64,000 nucleotides of DNA. It comes from Paenibacillus pabuli (lineage in GTDB: Bacteria > Bacillota > Bacilli > Paenibacillales > Paenibacillaceae). This document shows, piece after piece, positions 9,183-19,400 of the stretch. Under the pieces are notes generated by a model, which worked only from the letters and a program-made list of their open reading frames with translations, was not told where the DNA came from and did not search any database. The stretch spans positions 2,108,001-2,172,000 of the forward strand of contig NZ_JBDOIO010000003.1 in the NCBI RefSeq assembly GCF_039831995.1, read 5' to 3'. Position 1 is the first letter of the stretch; each line of letters begins with the position of its first letter. The position numbers and the translations under genes were made by a program.

Positions 9183-10301
9183 TTGGACAGAATTATTATT
9201 AAACGCCTGCTGCGCGGCTTGTGGGTCATTATTGCGACCGTTCTGATCGCCTTTGCCATATACTTGCTGTTCCCGCTTCTATATCCCTTCGTCATTGCAT
9301 GGATTATCGCTTACGCGATGAATCCGCTGGTGAAGCTGCTTCAGGACAAGGCCCGCTTCCCACGCTGGTTCGCCGTGACCCTATCATTGATCGTCTATTT
9401 TGGGGCTATTGTTGTGATACTTTCTGCGGCGGTAACCCGTATGGTAAAAGAAGTCATTTCACTCACCACGAGTTTTGACCTGCATGTGGATGAGATCAAG
9501 GAAACCTTTGTCCGCTGGACCCAAAACGATACGATTCAGAACCTGATCGGCCAGATTAACGAATTTTATAAGGAAAATCCTAACTATCAGGAAACGATCA
9601 ATAGCAATATCAGCAAAACAACCGAAACGGTAGGTACGGCTGTCAGCGATTTGGTTACTGGATTTTTCAATATGATTCTGGGCCTGCTGTCCTCGCTTCC
9701 CAATATGGGAGCTGTATTAATTGTCGTCCTGCTTTCCACCTTCTTTATTAGCAAAAGCTGGACCCGCCACGGCATTACGGTCTCGGGATGGGTGCCTTCT
9801 TCGATTCGCAAACCGATTATGGATATATGGAACGACCTGAAAAAGGCACTTTTCGGCTACGCCAGGGCGCAACTGATCATGATTTCCATTACGGCGGTAT
9901 TTGTCATGATTGGATTGCTCATCTTACAGGTGAAATCTGCCTTTACCATCGCTCTGCTAATCGGCCTGGTTGATCTTCTGCCTTATCTTGGCGTTGGATT
10001 GGTGATGGTTCCCTGGGCGGCGTACCTGTTTATGAACGGTGACCTCTATCTGGGAATTGGTATTTCAGTCATTTATCTCATCGTCCTGATTGCCAGACAG
10101 ATCATTGAACCAAAGGTGCTGGCAAGCAGTGTTGGTCTGGATCCGCTTGCGACACTTGTGGGCATGTTTGTTGGACTGAAGCTCTTTGGCGTACTCGGCT
10201 TAATCATCGGTCCTGTCAGCTTGGTCATCCTTGATGCATTCAATCGTGCGAATGTGCTGCGTGACCTAAGAACCTACATCATTAATGGCAGGGTACGATA
10301 A
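9183..10301 (+). CDS. ytvI: Sporulation integral membrane protein YtvI (AI-2E/PerM family)
   Basis: 372 residues with about seven to eight TM segments, of the AI-2E transporter/PerM fold. YtvI is known as a sporulation membrane protein in B. subtilis; its substrate is not established. Family features are the hydrophobic N terminus, a middle soluble helical stretch (about 85-145), and the C-terminal block VDLLPYLGVGLVMVPWAAYL then RQIIEPKVLASSVGLDPLATL. TTG 9183 is the start: AAGGAG lies 11 nt before it and no ATG fits. Length agrees with the 371-residue Bacillus protein. It lies between fxsA and citZ as in Bacillus but on the opposite strand to them. Confidence 0.93.
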   Translation: MDRIIIKRLLRGLWVIIATVLIAFAIYLLFPLLYPFVIAWIIAYAMNPLVKLLQDKARFPRWFAVTLSLIVYFGAIVVILSAAVTRMVKEVISLTTSFDLHVDEIKETFVRWTQNDTIQNLIGQINEFYKENPNYQETINSNISKTTETVGTAVSDLVTGFFNMILGLLSSLPNMGAVLIVVLLSTFFISKSWTRHGITVSGWVPSSIRKPIMDIWNDLKKALFGYARAQLIMISITAVFVMIGLLILQVKSAFTIALLIGLVDLLPYLGVGLVMVPWAAYLFMNGDLYLGIGISVIYLIVLIARQIIEPKVLASSVGLDPLATLVGMFVGLKLFGVLGLIIGPVSLVILDAFNRANVLRDLRTYIINGRVR

Positions 10302-10328
10302 ACATCCATACATTCGTCACCACATCAA

Positions 10329-10373
10329 AAAGGCTCCTTCCTGCAGAAAAAAGATCTGCGAGAAGGAGCCTTT
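10329..10373. terminator. Bidirectional terminator between ytvI and fxsA
   Basis: Arms AAAGGCTCCTTC (10329-10340) and GAAGGAGCCTTT (10362-10373) form a 12-bp perfect stem, with an inner GCAGA/TCTGC helix. The minus-strand tail (CCTTTTTG) is strong, the plus-strand tail weaker. It serves the convergent ytvI and fxsA genes. Confidence 0.85.
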
Positions 10374-10394
10374 AGATATCAATTCAATTCAATA

Positions 10395-10790
10395 TCACCG
10401 ACGGCGGTAGAACGTGATACTGCCGTTTTTCATTTTTTTCTCAAGCCAACCCAGGAAAAATAAGCGGTACACAGCACGTGTTAAAGGAAATACCAGGGTA
10501 AATCCGATGATATCCGTAACAAACCCTGGAATCAACAGCAGGAAACCACCCACAAAAATAAAAAGTCCGTCTACCATTTTCCGTCCAGGCACTTTACCTC
10601 GCTCCATCTCGGTTTTGGCATCGACGAGTACTTTTCGCCCTTCAAATTGCAGCATCGCTATACCAATCAAGGACGTGAGAATCATGAGAAGCAGTGTCTT
10701 CCCGGCTCCGATCCAGTCACTCATTAGAATGAATCCAAACAATTCAATAACCGGAACGAATAATAATATAGCCCACATCCATTTTCGCAT
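10395..10790 (-). CDS. fxsA: FxsA family membrane protein
   Basis: 131 residues with about three TM segments. The conserved FxsA pattern is present: FVPVIELFGFILMSDWIG at the start, then LTSLIGIAMLQFEG, GLFIFVGGFLLLIPGFVTDI and a basic C-terminal tail. FxsA overproduction relieves phage T7 exclusion by the F plasmid in E. coli; its native role is unknown. It begins 6 bp after the thioesterase stop and shares that transcript. In Bacillus fxsA also sits between pyk and ytvI. Confidence 0.9.
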   Translation of the reverse strand: MRKWMWAILLFVPVIELFGFILMSDWIGAGKTLLLMILTSLIGIAMLQFEGRKVLVDAKTEMERGKVPGRKMVDGLFIFVGGFLLLIPGFVTDIIGFTLVFPLTRAVYRLFFLGWLEKKMKNGSITFYRRR

Positions 10791-10796
10791 TACCCA

Positions 10797-11303
10797 TTAC
10801 TCCTTTCCTGAGAGCCACACTTTCTCCAGTGCGCTATAGAGCTCAGGGGCGGCCTTATCCAGTCTGACCGGCTTCCAGCCTCCATTCACCCACACATGCT
10901 GGGTAGAGCCTGTAACCAGTCGTTCTCCCGGAAGCGATTCATCAGAAGCCCATACCTGTTCTCCAATGCCAAATTGTATAGCAAGGTCTTCAGTCATACG
11001 TCTTACGTCGTACTCATAATTCAATCGCAGACCGCTAAATGCAACAATTCGGGTGAATATCATAATCTCATCATCATACTTTGCTGGCTTATGGTATTTC
11101 ACATCCAGTCCGGTTACGGGAAGCAGTAGCCCCTGTTCCTCCATTTTACGATATGTATACCCCATTTGGCGAATCATCTCGGTTCGACCGATTTCAAACC
11201 AATTCAAATAGTTGGCGTGATAGACCACACCCATCTGATCACTCTCTTGATAGCGCACACGCAGACGTGCCGCATACCAGTTTCCATAGCGCTGTTCTTG
11301 CAT
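10797..11303 (-). CDS. Acyl-CoA thioesterase, YbgC/4-hydroxybenzoyl-CoA thioesterase family
   Basis: Single hotdog domain of about 168 residues. The family active-site motif is RYQESDQMGVVYHANYLNWF, with the aspartate and the tyrosine/histidine run typical of YbgC enzymes, which hydrolyse short acyl-CoA or acyl-ACP thioesters. ATG 11303 has AAGGAGG with an 8-nt spacer; an in-frame ATG at 11333 lies ahead of that site. It sits between pyk and fxsA, a place where Bacillus carries a different small gene. The preceding pyk transcript appears to end at a hairpin, so it probably has its own promoter. Confidence 0.88.
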   Translation of the reverse strand: MQEQRYGNWYAARLRVRYQESDQMGVVYHANYLNWFEIGRTEMIRQMGYTYRKMEEQGLLLPVTGLDVKYHKPAKYDDEIMIFTRIVAFSGLRLNYEYDVRRMTEDLAIQFGIGEQVWASDESLPGERLVTGSTQHVWVNGGWKPVRLDKAAPELYSALEKVWLSGKE

Positions 11304-11373
11304 GTTACCGGCCTCCTTCGGTCTACCATTCATACGTATTCATCCCGTGAAAAGTGTCATAAAGATGGAAAAA

Positions 11374-11400
11374 AGCAACGGGACAATTGCCCCATTGCTT
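11374..11400 (-). terminator. Terminator of pyk
   Basis: On the minus strand AAGCAATGGGG pairs with the distal half ending in CCCGTTGCTT (one G:U pair), followed by TTTT. It lies 40-65 bp after the pyk stop. Confidence 0.8.
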
Positions 11401-11438
11401 CATTCCTGTTCATGATCCATCTAAAGCTTAATGTTCAA

Positions 11439-12866
11439 TTAAGCGTTGTTTGGAATTTGGCTTACTTTGATCAGGTTGGTGGAACCGGAGCGACCCAGAG
11501 GTACACCCGCAGTGATGACAACCAAATCGCCTTCTTTGACGATTCCGGATTTCAAACCGCCTTCGATTGCATTCTCAAACAAGGAATCCGTTGAGTCACA
11601 ACGTCTGCCTTTCACCGGTGTAACACCCCAAGCCAGTGCAAGACGACGGGAAGTTCTATCTTCCGTAGTCACAGCAATGATTGGAGCTTCCGGACGGTAT
11701 TTGGAAACCATACGAGCCGTATGGCCAGATTCAGTCGAAGTGATGATCGCTTTTGCGTTCAGATCCTGAGCGGACAGCGCAACGGATTGACTGATTGCTT
11801 CTGTAACGGTTGTTTGTTGTGCAACACGTTGTTTCAGATACAGCTCTTGGTATGGCAGAGCGGACTCTGCTTTTTCTGCGATACGGGACATCGTCAGAAC
11901 GGATTCAACCGGGTATTTACCCGCAGCTGTCTCACCGGACAGCATGATAGCGTCTGTTCCGTCGAAGATCGCATTCGCAACGTCACTTGCTTCCGCACGT
12001 GTTGGACGCGGGTTGCGTTGCATGGAATCCAGCATTTGTGTAGCTGTAATAACCGGTTTACCTGCAACATTACATTTTTCGATCATGCGTTTTTGTACCA
12101 ACGGTACTTCTTCAGCAGGAATTTCCACACCAAGGTCACCACGAGCTACCATCAGGCCATCGGACACTTCAAGGATCTCATCCAGGTTGTCTACACCTTG
12201 TTGGTTCTCAATTTTGGAGATGATTTGGATATGTCCAGCATTGTGTTTCTCAAGCAGTTCACGAATCTCAAGCACGTCACTTGCTTTACGAACAAAAGAA
12301 GCCGCGATGAAATCGATACCTTGCTCGATACCAAATACGATATCGTTCGCATCTTTTTCAGTGATACCCGGCAGAGAAATGGCAACGCCCGGAACGTTAA
12401 CACCTTTTTTACTTTTGATCGTTCCGCCGTTCACGATACGGCATTTGATCTCGGTGCCTTGCACTTCCACCACAGTCAGTCCGATCAGACCGTCGTCGAT
12501 CAGAATTGTAGATCCTGGCTCAACATCATTCGGAAGATCTGCATACGTAATGGAAAGACGTTCTTTGGTGCCCAGAATTTCTTCTGTTGTCAAAGTGATG
12601 TACTCGTCCTGAACCAATTCAATCGGTTCAACTTCGAGTTTACCTGTCCGAATTTCCGGTCCTTTGGTGTCCAGCAGGATTGCTACGGTTTTATTCAACT
12701 CTTCGCATGCTTGGCGAATCGCTTTGATCCGTCCGCCGTGCTCATCGAAATCACCGTGGGAGAAGTTCAGACGGGCCACGTTCATACCGGCCATAATCAA
12801 TTTTTTGGTATTCTCCAGTGATTCACTGGATGGACCGATTGTACATACAATTTTCGTTTTGCGCAT
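11439..12866 (-). CDS. pyk: Pyruvate kinase (short form)
   Basis: Transfers phosphate from phosphoenolpyruvate to ADP, the last glycolytic step. 475 residues: it begins [16 protein letters not shown], has [10 protein letters not shown], the catalytic signature [29 protein letters not shown] and [21 protein letters not shown], and ends after the allosteric C domain. The extra C-terminal PEP-utiliser-like domain of Bacillus and Geobacillus Pyk (about 585 residues) is absent. It follows accA by 107 bp with GGAGG before ATG. In Bacillus pfkA lies between these two genes; here it does not. Confidence 0.97.
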   Translation of the reverse strand: MRKTKIVCTIGPSSESLENTKKLIMAGMNVARLNFSHGDFDEHGGRIKAIRQACEELNKTVAILLDTKGPEIRTGKLEVEPIELVQDEYITLTTEEILGTKERLSITYADLPNDVEPGSTILIDDGLIGLTVVEVQGTEIKCRIVNGGTIKSKKGVNVPGVAISLPGITEKDANDIVFGIEQGIDFIAASFVRKASDVLEIRELLEKHNAGHIQIISKIENQQGVDNLDEILEVSDGLMVARGDLGVEIPAEEVPLVQKRMIEKCNVAGKPVITATQMLDSMQRNPRPTRAEASDVANAIFDGTDAIMLSGETAAGKYPVESVLTMSRIAEKAESALPYQELYLKQRVAQQTTVTEAISQSVALSAQDLNAKAIITSTESGHTARMVSKYRPEAPIIAVTTEDRTSRRLALAWGVTPVKGRRCDSTDSLFENAIEGGLKSGIVKEGDLVVITAGVPLGRSGSTNLIKVSQIPNNA

Positions 12867-12973
12867 TTTGGGTTTCCTCCGATTTTAAAAGGTCTCTCTG
12901 TATATGTCTTTTTTCTTTTTCCAACTATTAAATTTACTATACTTTCATTCATTTGTATAGGAAATTCGTCACA

Positions 12974-14014
12974 TCATTCTGCATTTACCGACAAATTATT
13001 CACTGCATCCACTCGAACGGGTTCCTCAGGAGCTTCAATTGGAGTCGCTGGCGTTGGCGATTCAAACGTAACGGACCCGATTTTACGGAATTTCTCGTAC
13101 CGATCCTGCTTGAGCTGATCCCCGCTCCAGTCTTTCATCTCTTCCAAATGACGAACCAGAGCTTCGCTGATCGCTGCGGCAGCACCTTCATAATCCCGAT
13201 GTGCGCCACCACGTGGTTCAGGTACAATTTCCTCAATAACTTCCATCTCCAGCAGATCCTTGGCTGTAATCTTCATCGCTTCAGCTGCCTGATCTGCCTT
13301 GGATGCATCCTTCCACAGGATGGATGCTGCACCATTCGGAGAGATCGCTGAATAAATGGCATGCTCCAGCATGAGTACACGATTGCCTACAGCCAAGGCG
13401 AGTGCGCCGCCGCTTCCACCCTCGCCGATAACCACAACAATTACAGGCACCGTGAGCTTCGCCATTTCAATCAGGTTACGGGCGATGGCTTCCGATTGAC
13501 CTCTCTCTTCTGCAGTATTACCCGGATAGGCTCCTTTAGTATCAACAAATGTAATAATTGGACGGCCAAATTTATTGGCCTGCTTCATCAGCCGCAGTCC
13601 TTTGCGGAAACCTTCCGGATGTGCGCTCCCGAAAAAGCGGGCGATATTATCCTTCGTATCTTTCCCCCGCTGTTGTCCGATGACGGTTACCGTTCTTCCA
13701 TTCAGCTTCGCAAGGCCGCCAACGACGGCCAGATCGTCACCAAACATCCGATCACCATGAAGTTCGATAAAATCGGTAAAGATCAGCTGAATCAGATCTA
13801 ACGCAGTCGGACGCTGTTGATGACGCGCCAGATGCATTTTCTGAGCTGCCGTTATGCCGGAATAGATCTCTTCTTCAAGTCTATGATAACGTTCCTCCAG
13901 GCGGGCGATTTCATCCGTGAAATCAATGCCCTTCTCCTGTCCAAACTGTACAAGCTCCTCAATCTTTTTGCGCATCTCAACCAGAGGCGCTTCATATGGC
14001 AACTCACCCGCCAT
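12974..14014 (-). CDS. accA: Acetyl-CoA carboxylase carboxyltransferase subunit alpha
   Basis: Forms the alpha2-beta2 carboxyltransferase with AccD, moving CO2 from carboxybiotin to acetyl-CoA to give malonyl-CoA. 346 residues, slightly longer than the usual about 320 because of a Pro/Glu-rich tail (from about residue 318: [20 protein letters not shown]). The core is canonical: [50 protein letters not shown] and [17 protein letters not shown] follows the accD stop directly (TAAATG), and its ribosome site AGGAGGGG lies inside accD, pointing to coupled translation. Confidence 0.97.
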   Translation of the reverse strand: MAGELPYEAPLVEMRKKIEELVQFGQEKGIDFTDEIARLEERYHRLEEEIYSGITAAQKMHLARHQQRPTALDLIQLIFTDFIELHGDRMFGDDLAVVGGLAKLNGRTVTVIGQQRGKDTKDNIARFFGSAHPEGFRKGLRLMKQANKFGRPIITFVDTKGAYPGNTAEERGQSEAIARNLIEMAKLTVPVIVVVIGEGGSGGALALAVGNRVLMLEHAIYSAISPNGAASILWKDASKADQAAEAMKITAKDLLEMEVIEEIVPEPRGGAHRDYEGAAAAISEALVRHLEEMKDWSGDQLKQDRYEKFRKIGSVTFESPTPATPIEAPEEPVRVDAVNNLSVNAE

Positions 14015-14908
14015 TTAGACCCCTCCTTTTTCACTGTGCATATCCAGAAGCTTGGCAAGGGTCGTACGAAGTTCCTTCCGGTGAATCACCAAGTCCAACT
14101 GACCATGCTGCATATTAAATTCTGCTGTCTGGAAATCCTCAGGCAGCTTCTGACGAATGGTTTGCTCAATGACAATTCGGCCGGCAAAGCCAAATACGGC
14201 ACCTGGTTCAGCGATGTTGATATCGCCCAAACTCGCGAAACTCGCCGATACCCCGCCGGTGGTCGGATCCGTGATAACCGAAATATAAAGCCCTCCCTGT
14301 TCATCCAAACGAGCCAAGGCAGCACTTGTTTTGGCCATCTGCATCAAGCTGAGGATACTCTCCTGCATCCGCGCTCCACCAGAAGTTGAAAAAATAATCA
14401 GGGGCAAGTTTTTCTCAGTCGCGTGCTCAACAGCACGGGTAATTTTCTCCCCAACGACAGAACCCATGCTGCCTGTGAAGAAATCAAAACTCATGACAGC
14501 AACAACCACAGGCAAGCCTTCGATTGTCCCTTCACCTGTGATTACAGCTTCCTTCAGGCCTGACTTCAAACGCTGTTGTTCCAGCTTGCTGGCGTATCCA
14601 GGGAAACCAAGCGGATCCACCGACACCATGTCGGCATCCAGCTCAACAAAACCCTGCTCGTCCAAAACCATGGCAATTCGCTCCATGGCATTCAAGCGCA
14701 TGTGGTAGCCGCAAGCAGGACATACTTTCAGATTTTTCTCCAATTCCTTGCTATATTGAATCGTGCCGCATTTGCTGCACTTGTTCATAAGCCCTTCAGG
14801 GATTTCACGCTTTGGACGTTCTACGACTTCCTGGCCTTCGCCACGAACCGCACGCTCGGAAGGTATGGTAGCGTACTTCCGTTTTTTCTGGAATATATCT
14901 TTGAACAC
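14015..14908 (-). CDS. accD: Acetyl-CoA carboxylase carboxyltransferase subunit beta
   Basis: 297 residues. The N-terminal zinc ribbon has CSKCG near residue 42 and CPACG near 62; the crotonase-like carboxyltransferase fold follows with [25 protein letters not shown] and [12 protein letters not shown]. It works with AccA in fatty-acid initiation. GTG 14908 is preceded by GAGAGGTG. First gene of the accD-accA pair. I looked upstream for a FapR operator and did not find one. Confidence 0.97.
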   Translation of the reverse strand: MFKDIFQKKRKYATIPSERAVRGEGQEVVERPKREIPEGLMNKCSKCGTIQYSKELEKNLKVCPACGYHMRLNAMERIAMVLDEQGFVELDADMVSVDPLGFPGYASKLEQQRLKSGLKEAVITGEGTIEGLPVVVAVMSFDFFTGSMGSVVGEKITRAVEHATEKNLPLIIFSTSGGARMQESILSLMQMAKTSAALARLDEQGGLYISVITDPTTGGVSASFASLGDINIAEPGAVFGFAGRIVIEQTIRQKLPEDFQTAEFNMQHGQLDLVIHRKELRTTLAKLLDMHSEKGGV

Positions 14909-15317
14909 AACTACACCTCTCCAGCCGTTGATTTGATAGCCGCACCCTGCAGTACATCGCTACAAGCGACTTCTACACAGGTACTGCGGTGAACCGCTTA
15001 CGACCCACACGCTGCAATGGGCCTTGTCCAGGCATTCACAACAAAAAAATCCGCCGGCATCAGGCAAATATCAGTGGCTTCTGTCAGCACAATTGATGTT
15101 ACCTGTAATACCGAAAGATTGTTGCGCGAAATACTTGAACTTGTCTCGGTAGGGTCTCCGGGAGCAGCCTGGTCAGTCCATAGCCTAACAAAAAAAGAAG
15201 GAAGGACAGCAGCATACAATACATGCAAGTCGATTCCTCTCTCCGCTTGCGCGGTTAGCCCCTTATGTACCGATGGTACTTTCTTCTTCGCCAAGGCACC
15301 TCTGATGTTGAATCAAA
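14909..15317. other. Gene-free stretch upstream of accD
   Basis: 409 bp. Open frames on both strands (minus 14998-15294, plus 15017-15409) lack ribosome sites and their translations look random, so I call no gene. It presumably holds the accDA promoter. The only structured element I saw is a short GTACC-GAT-GGTAC dyad near 15263-15275. B. subtilis has a malic enzyme gene at this place. Confidence 0.4.
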
Positions 15318-15506
15318 TCAGGAATGCAGAATTGAATTCAGCACTTCCTGGACTTCTTCCAATTCCCCAGAAGGGACGCGAATCTCAAATTGCTGCTTGG
15401 ATAAACTGATGGGACGGGTCTGTACCAGAAAACCTTCTTCCGAAAGCTTGGTCTTAATCTTGTCCGCAACCTTTGCTGTCGGTGCAATGTAAATCACCGT
15501 CCACAT
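15318..15506 (-). CDS. Small conserved-looking protein of unknown function
   Basis: 62 residues beginning MWTVIYIAPTAKVADKIKTK and continuing with a beta-alpha-beta-like pattern (QFEIRVPSGELEEVQEVL). It resembles small ferredoxin-like-fold or DUF2007-type proteins in layout, but I do not recognise a family. ATG 15506 has GGGGG about 10 nt upstream. The clear amphipathic pattern and placement between pgpA and accD suggest it is real. No catalytic residues or signal peptide. Confidence 0.65.
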   Translation of the reverse strand: MWTVIYIAPTAKVADKIKTKLSEEGFLVQTRPISLSKQQFEIRVPSGELEEVQEVLNSILHS

Positions 15507-15757
15507 GCCATGTCCGCCCCCTAAGCTAATGTTCAGAGCCCGTATATTGGACTAATGATACCATACCTCCGTTTTTTTCTGCAAGGAAGGGTTCGGGACC
15601 TTAGGGGAGAAAACGGGATCTTGAGGGACATTTGTCCCACTAGGATAACCGATTCGCTTAACACTTCGTCCTATATTCAGGCAAGGGAGATCAGACGCTC
15701 AGGTACTTCAGGGCAGCACCAGCCGCCCTGAATGTCCTGCAGCTCGGGAGGAAATTA

Positions 15758-16246
15758 TTAATCCGTAGGGTATTTTTTGGCATTAAGATTCTTGTGGGCA
15801 ATTCGTGCTGAAGCCGCGGCAGCCAGACCAGCGACCAGATCATCCAGAAAAACATGAATGCCTGATCCATCTTCATTCAGATCGTGAATAACGCCTATTT
15901 TTTCTTTATCCAGGTAACCAAAACTGGTTAAACCAATCATGCCATACACATGGGTAATGCCAAGGGCAAGAGTCTCGTCCACTCCATACAGGGATTCATC
16001 CGCTTCCATAATGGCCTGCAGCGGCTGAGGCAAAAGACGTTTTTCAGCTAGTTCATCCAGAGCAATGCCCGTATACAAGGTATACTGAACCTCTCTTTTT
16101 TGCAGTACCGATTTTACACTCGTTACACAATCATCCATTGTCAGTTCCGGGTGGTACCCTTTTTGCAGACGATATACAATTTCAGCGATTGCATCAATCT
16201 GTACACCCCGCCGGGCCAGCATGGCTTCTACGATTTCATATGACAT
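15758..16246 (-). CDS. yutG: Phosphatidylglycerophosphatase A family protein (YutG type)
   Basis: 162 residues of the PgpA-like fold, which dephosphorylates phosphatidylglycerophosphate or related lipid phosphates. Typical features: DLNEDGSGIHVFLDDLVAGLAA near the C terminus (the HVFLDD acidic motif), GITHVYGMIGLTSFGYLDKEKIG, and an N-terminal regulatory-looking helix pair. ATG 16246 has GGAGG 7 nt upstream; the frame stays open another 54 codons upstream but that part has no ribosome site. Unlike E. coli PgpA it lacks obvious TM helices, as in the Bacillus YutG group. It lies downstream of dnaE but beyond a terminator. Confidence 0.88.
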   Translation of the reverse strand: MSYEIVEAMLARRGVQIDAIAEIVYRLQKGYHPELTMDDCVTSVKSVLQKREVQYTLYTGIALDELAEKRLLPQPLQAIMEADESLYGVDETLALGITHVYGMIGLTSFGYLDKEKIGVIHDLNEDGSGIHVFLDDLVAGLAAAASARIAHKNLNAKKYPTD

Positions 16247-16411
16247 ATCTCGACCTCCCGCATCGCTCCCCCGAGGACCGCGAGGTCCTTCGGTGTTCTC
16301 AAGTGTATGCGGTAAATCTGCAAAACGTTCATAAAAAAAACACGAATGGACCTCTGTCCAGGGTTTAAACTGGAAAGCTCGGGCAACAGATTCACCTACT
16401 CTGGCCAAAAA

Positions 16412-16445
16412 AAGAACCCGTCCGGCAATACCAGACAGGTTCTTC
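16412..16445 (-). terminator. Terminator of dnaE
   Basis: Long near-perfect stem (AAGAACC paired with GGTTCTT, plus a GTCTGG/CCGGAC helix) with a 5-7 nt loop. On the minus strand it is followed by seven Ts, 27 bp after the dnaE stop. Confidence 0.9.
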
Positions 16446-16471
16446 CTTTGGCTATGGGCTTCGCCAAACCA

Positions 16472-19400
16472 TTACTTGATTTTGACCGTACCTTCGCCCA
16501 GCATCTGTTCCATCTCTGAGAACAGCGTCGGTGACGGTTTAATCCGGTAAGCATCACTTAACGCGAGCAATTTCTGCTGCTGCTCATAGAAAAGTACCGT
16601 TGCAACCGGACCTGGATGCTGCTGGAGCAGCTGCTTCAAACGTGCCAGCAGTTCCGGCTTCTCGGACTGCGGAGTGATTTTCACGAACACCCGCTGCTGT
16701 GCGGCCTGCGACCGGCGGCTCTGTTCAGCTCCAACAGCAGAAGCGTTGCTGCCTGGCGATGATCCAGGCGTCGCTTCAGCCTTGTCTGCGCCTTCCCCGC
16801 TGCGCGCTGCTGCAGGCCCTCCGCCTGCGCTGCTCCGTACAGCTCCGGCTCCCGCACCGGCTGGCTGCCGTACCGGGGCCGCCTGGCGCGAAGGACTGCC
16901 GCTGCCGGGCTTCCCGCGCCGTTCGCGGCTGCGCAGCTGCTGTTCCAGTGCTGCCTGACTAAGAGGCGCCACTTCCTCAGCCAGCAGCTTAAACCCTTCG
17001 TCCTGCTGCTGCACTTTGGCACGCACGACGAGCAGTTCGCCTTTCCCGACATGCTGCTGGCTGCGCCGCCATACTTCGGGAAAGAGAACCACTTCGCAGC
17101 GTTCAATCTGGTCTTCCAGCTCCATGAACGCCATGGCCTTGCCCTGTTTCGTCGTGATCGACTTCACAGACACCACCATCCCGGCAGCGACGGCCATCGT
17201 ATCGTCGGCTGCTTCCGTCAGCTCCATAATCCGGTCCGCTCCGCTCGATTCGAGCACATCTTCATAATCATCGAGCGGATGACCCGAGAGGTAGAGTCCC
17301 AGCAGTTCTCGCTCAAGCTCCAGTTGCTGAGTGGCCGAATAGGCAGGGATCTGGGGATATTCAATTTCCCAGTTTGGCGTCTCAACAAAATCAAACAGCT
17401 GAATCTGCAGATCCTCGCGCTCCTTGCGCCACTTCAGAGCAGCTTCCACCGTCTCGTCCAGCATCGCGAGCAGTTGAGCCCGGTGTCCTGGCAAAGTGTC
17501 AAAAGCTCCCGCCTGAATCAGCGATTCAATGACACGTTTGTTGCAGACTCGCAGATCAACCCGGCGACAAAAATCGAGCAAACTGTCGAATGGACGTTCC
17601 TTGCGGACGAGCATGATACTCTCCATGGCTTGGGTGCCGACATTCTTCACAGCAGCCAGTCCAAAACGGATGGAACCAGATGTAAACACCTCAGCCTGAT
17701 TCCGGTCCTGGTCCGCAATACCGGATATTGCCGTTTCATCCCGATCCAAATGTTTTGTTGCAGATGATTCATTACCGTTTCCAGAAAGCGAATCTTGATT
17801 CACGGCTTCATGCATCGCGGTCGAAGCTTGCCAGCCATATGAATCATCACCCTCTTCGGGCATTGGGCCCGGGTCATCCGGCAGTGGCGCTTCGCCATAT
17901 TCATCCTGACCGGAATGGTCATACATATCATGTTCTGGATTGTTCCCATCGTTCATGTCGGACCCGTCAGTCTGATTCTTCTCCGGTTTGCCGGGTACTG
18001 CAAAGACCGGAGTAAACAGAATGCCACTCTCGTTCACGTCAGGCGGCAAGACCTCAATCCCCATACGACGACATTCCACGACGTATTCCGCAACCTTCCG
18101 GTGACTACCCATAACGGCAGTTAACATGGAAGCCATAAAATGAACCGGGTAATGAGCTTTCAAATATGCGGTCTGGAACGCCAGTACACCATATGCCGCG
18201 GCGTGGGCACGCGGGAAGCCGTAGTTGGCGAACTTCACAATCATGTCGTAGACCAGGTCCGCTTCTTCCTCGCTATAGCCTTGTTTGAGACTACCCTGTA
18301 CGAAATGTCCACGTTCCAGATCGAGCACTTCCCGTTTCTTCTTGGAAACGGCACGGCGAAGCAAGTCCGCTTCTCCCAGCGAGAAACCCGCCATTCGCGA
18401 AGCAATCTGCATGATCTGTTCCTGATAGACAATGATGCCATACGTATCCTTAAGAATGGATTCCAGATCCGCATGTGGATAATCGATCTCAATTTCTCCA
18501 TGCTTGCCCTGAATATACTTGGAGATGAACTCCATTGGGCCCGGACGATACAAAGCGAGAACGGAGATGATGTCTTCAAATACAGTCGGCTTAAGATCCT
18601 TCAATACACGCCGCATGCCGGCTGATTCCAGCTGGAATATGCCCATCGTGTCACCACGGCCAAGCATCTCGTACGTCGCTGCATCATCATCCGCTATGTA
18701 GCGAAAATCCGGAACCTCGCCCTCTTCTCCAATCCAGCGCAGGCAGCGTTCGATAATGGAAAGGGTTCGCAGACCGAGAAAGTCCATCTTGAGCAGCCCG
18801 ATCGACTCCAGGTTTTCCATCGAGTATTGGGTTAGCGCAGTGCCTTCGCTTCCTTCCTGAAGCGGTACGGCATCGGTCAGAGGATCGCGGGATATAACGA
18901 CCCCGGCAGCATGCGTGGACGCATGGCGCGGCATGCCTTCCACCTTCATGGCCATGTCCAGGAGTTCACGGGTTTTCGGCTTCGTTTCATATAAAGCCTT
19001 CAGTTCGGGTGTTGCTTCCATGGCACGGCGGATGTTGATTCCGAGCTGTGCAGGAATCAGCTTCGCCGCCTTATCCACCTCGCCATAAGGGACGTTCAGC
19101 GCTCGCCCAACGTCCCTTACTGCTGCACGCGCAGCCATCGTACCAAAAGTAATAATCTGCGCTACATGTGCTTTACCGTACTTGTCAGCGACATAGTCAA
19201 TCACCTCATCCCGCCGTTCATCGCTGAAATCGATATCGATATCGGGCATGGAAATACGTTCAGGATTCAGGAAACGTTCAAAGAGCAGGTTATATTTCAT
19301 CGGATCAACATCGGTAATATGCAGTGTATAGGCAACAAGGCTTCCCGCCGAGGAACCCCGGCCTGGGCCGGTAACGATCCCTTGTCTGTGGGCATAAGCG

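Noticed and set aside
11721..12821. 366-codon ORF opposite pyk
   Set aside because: Antisense shadow of pyruvate kinase, Cys/Phe/Arg-rich random-looking translation.
14998..15409. Overlapping open frames of 98 (minus) and 130 (plus) codons upstream of accD
   Set aside because: No ribosome sites, no recognisable pattern, and the plus frame runs over the more convincing 62-residue gene.
15707..15732. TTCAGGGC/GCCCTGAA hairpin downstream of the YutG-type gene
   Set aside because: No T run follows on either strand, so I did not call it a terminator.
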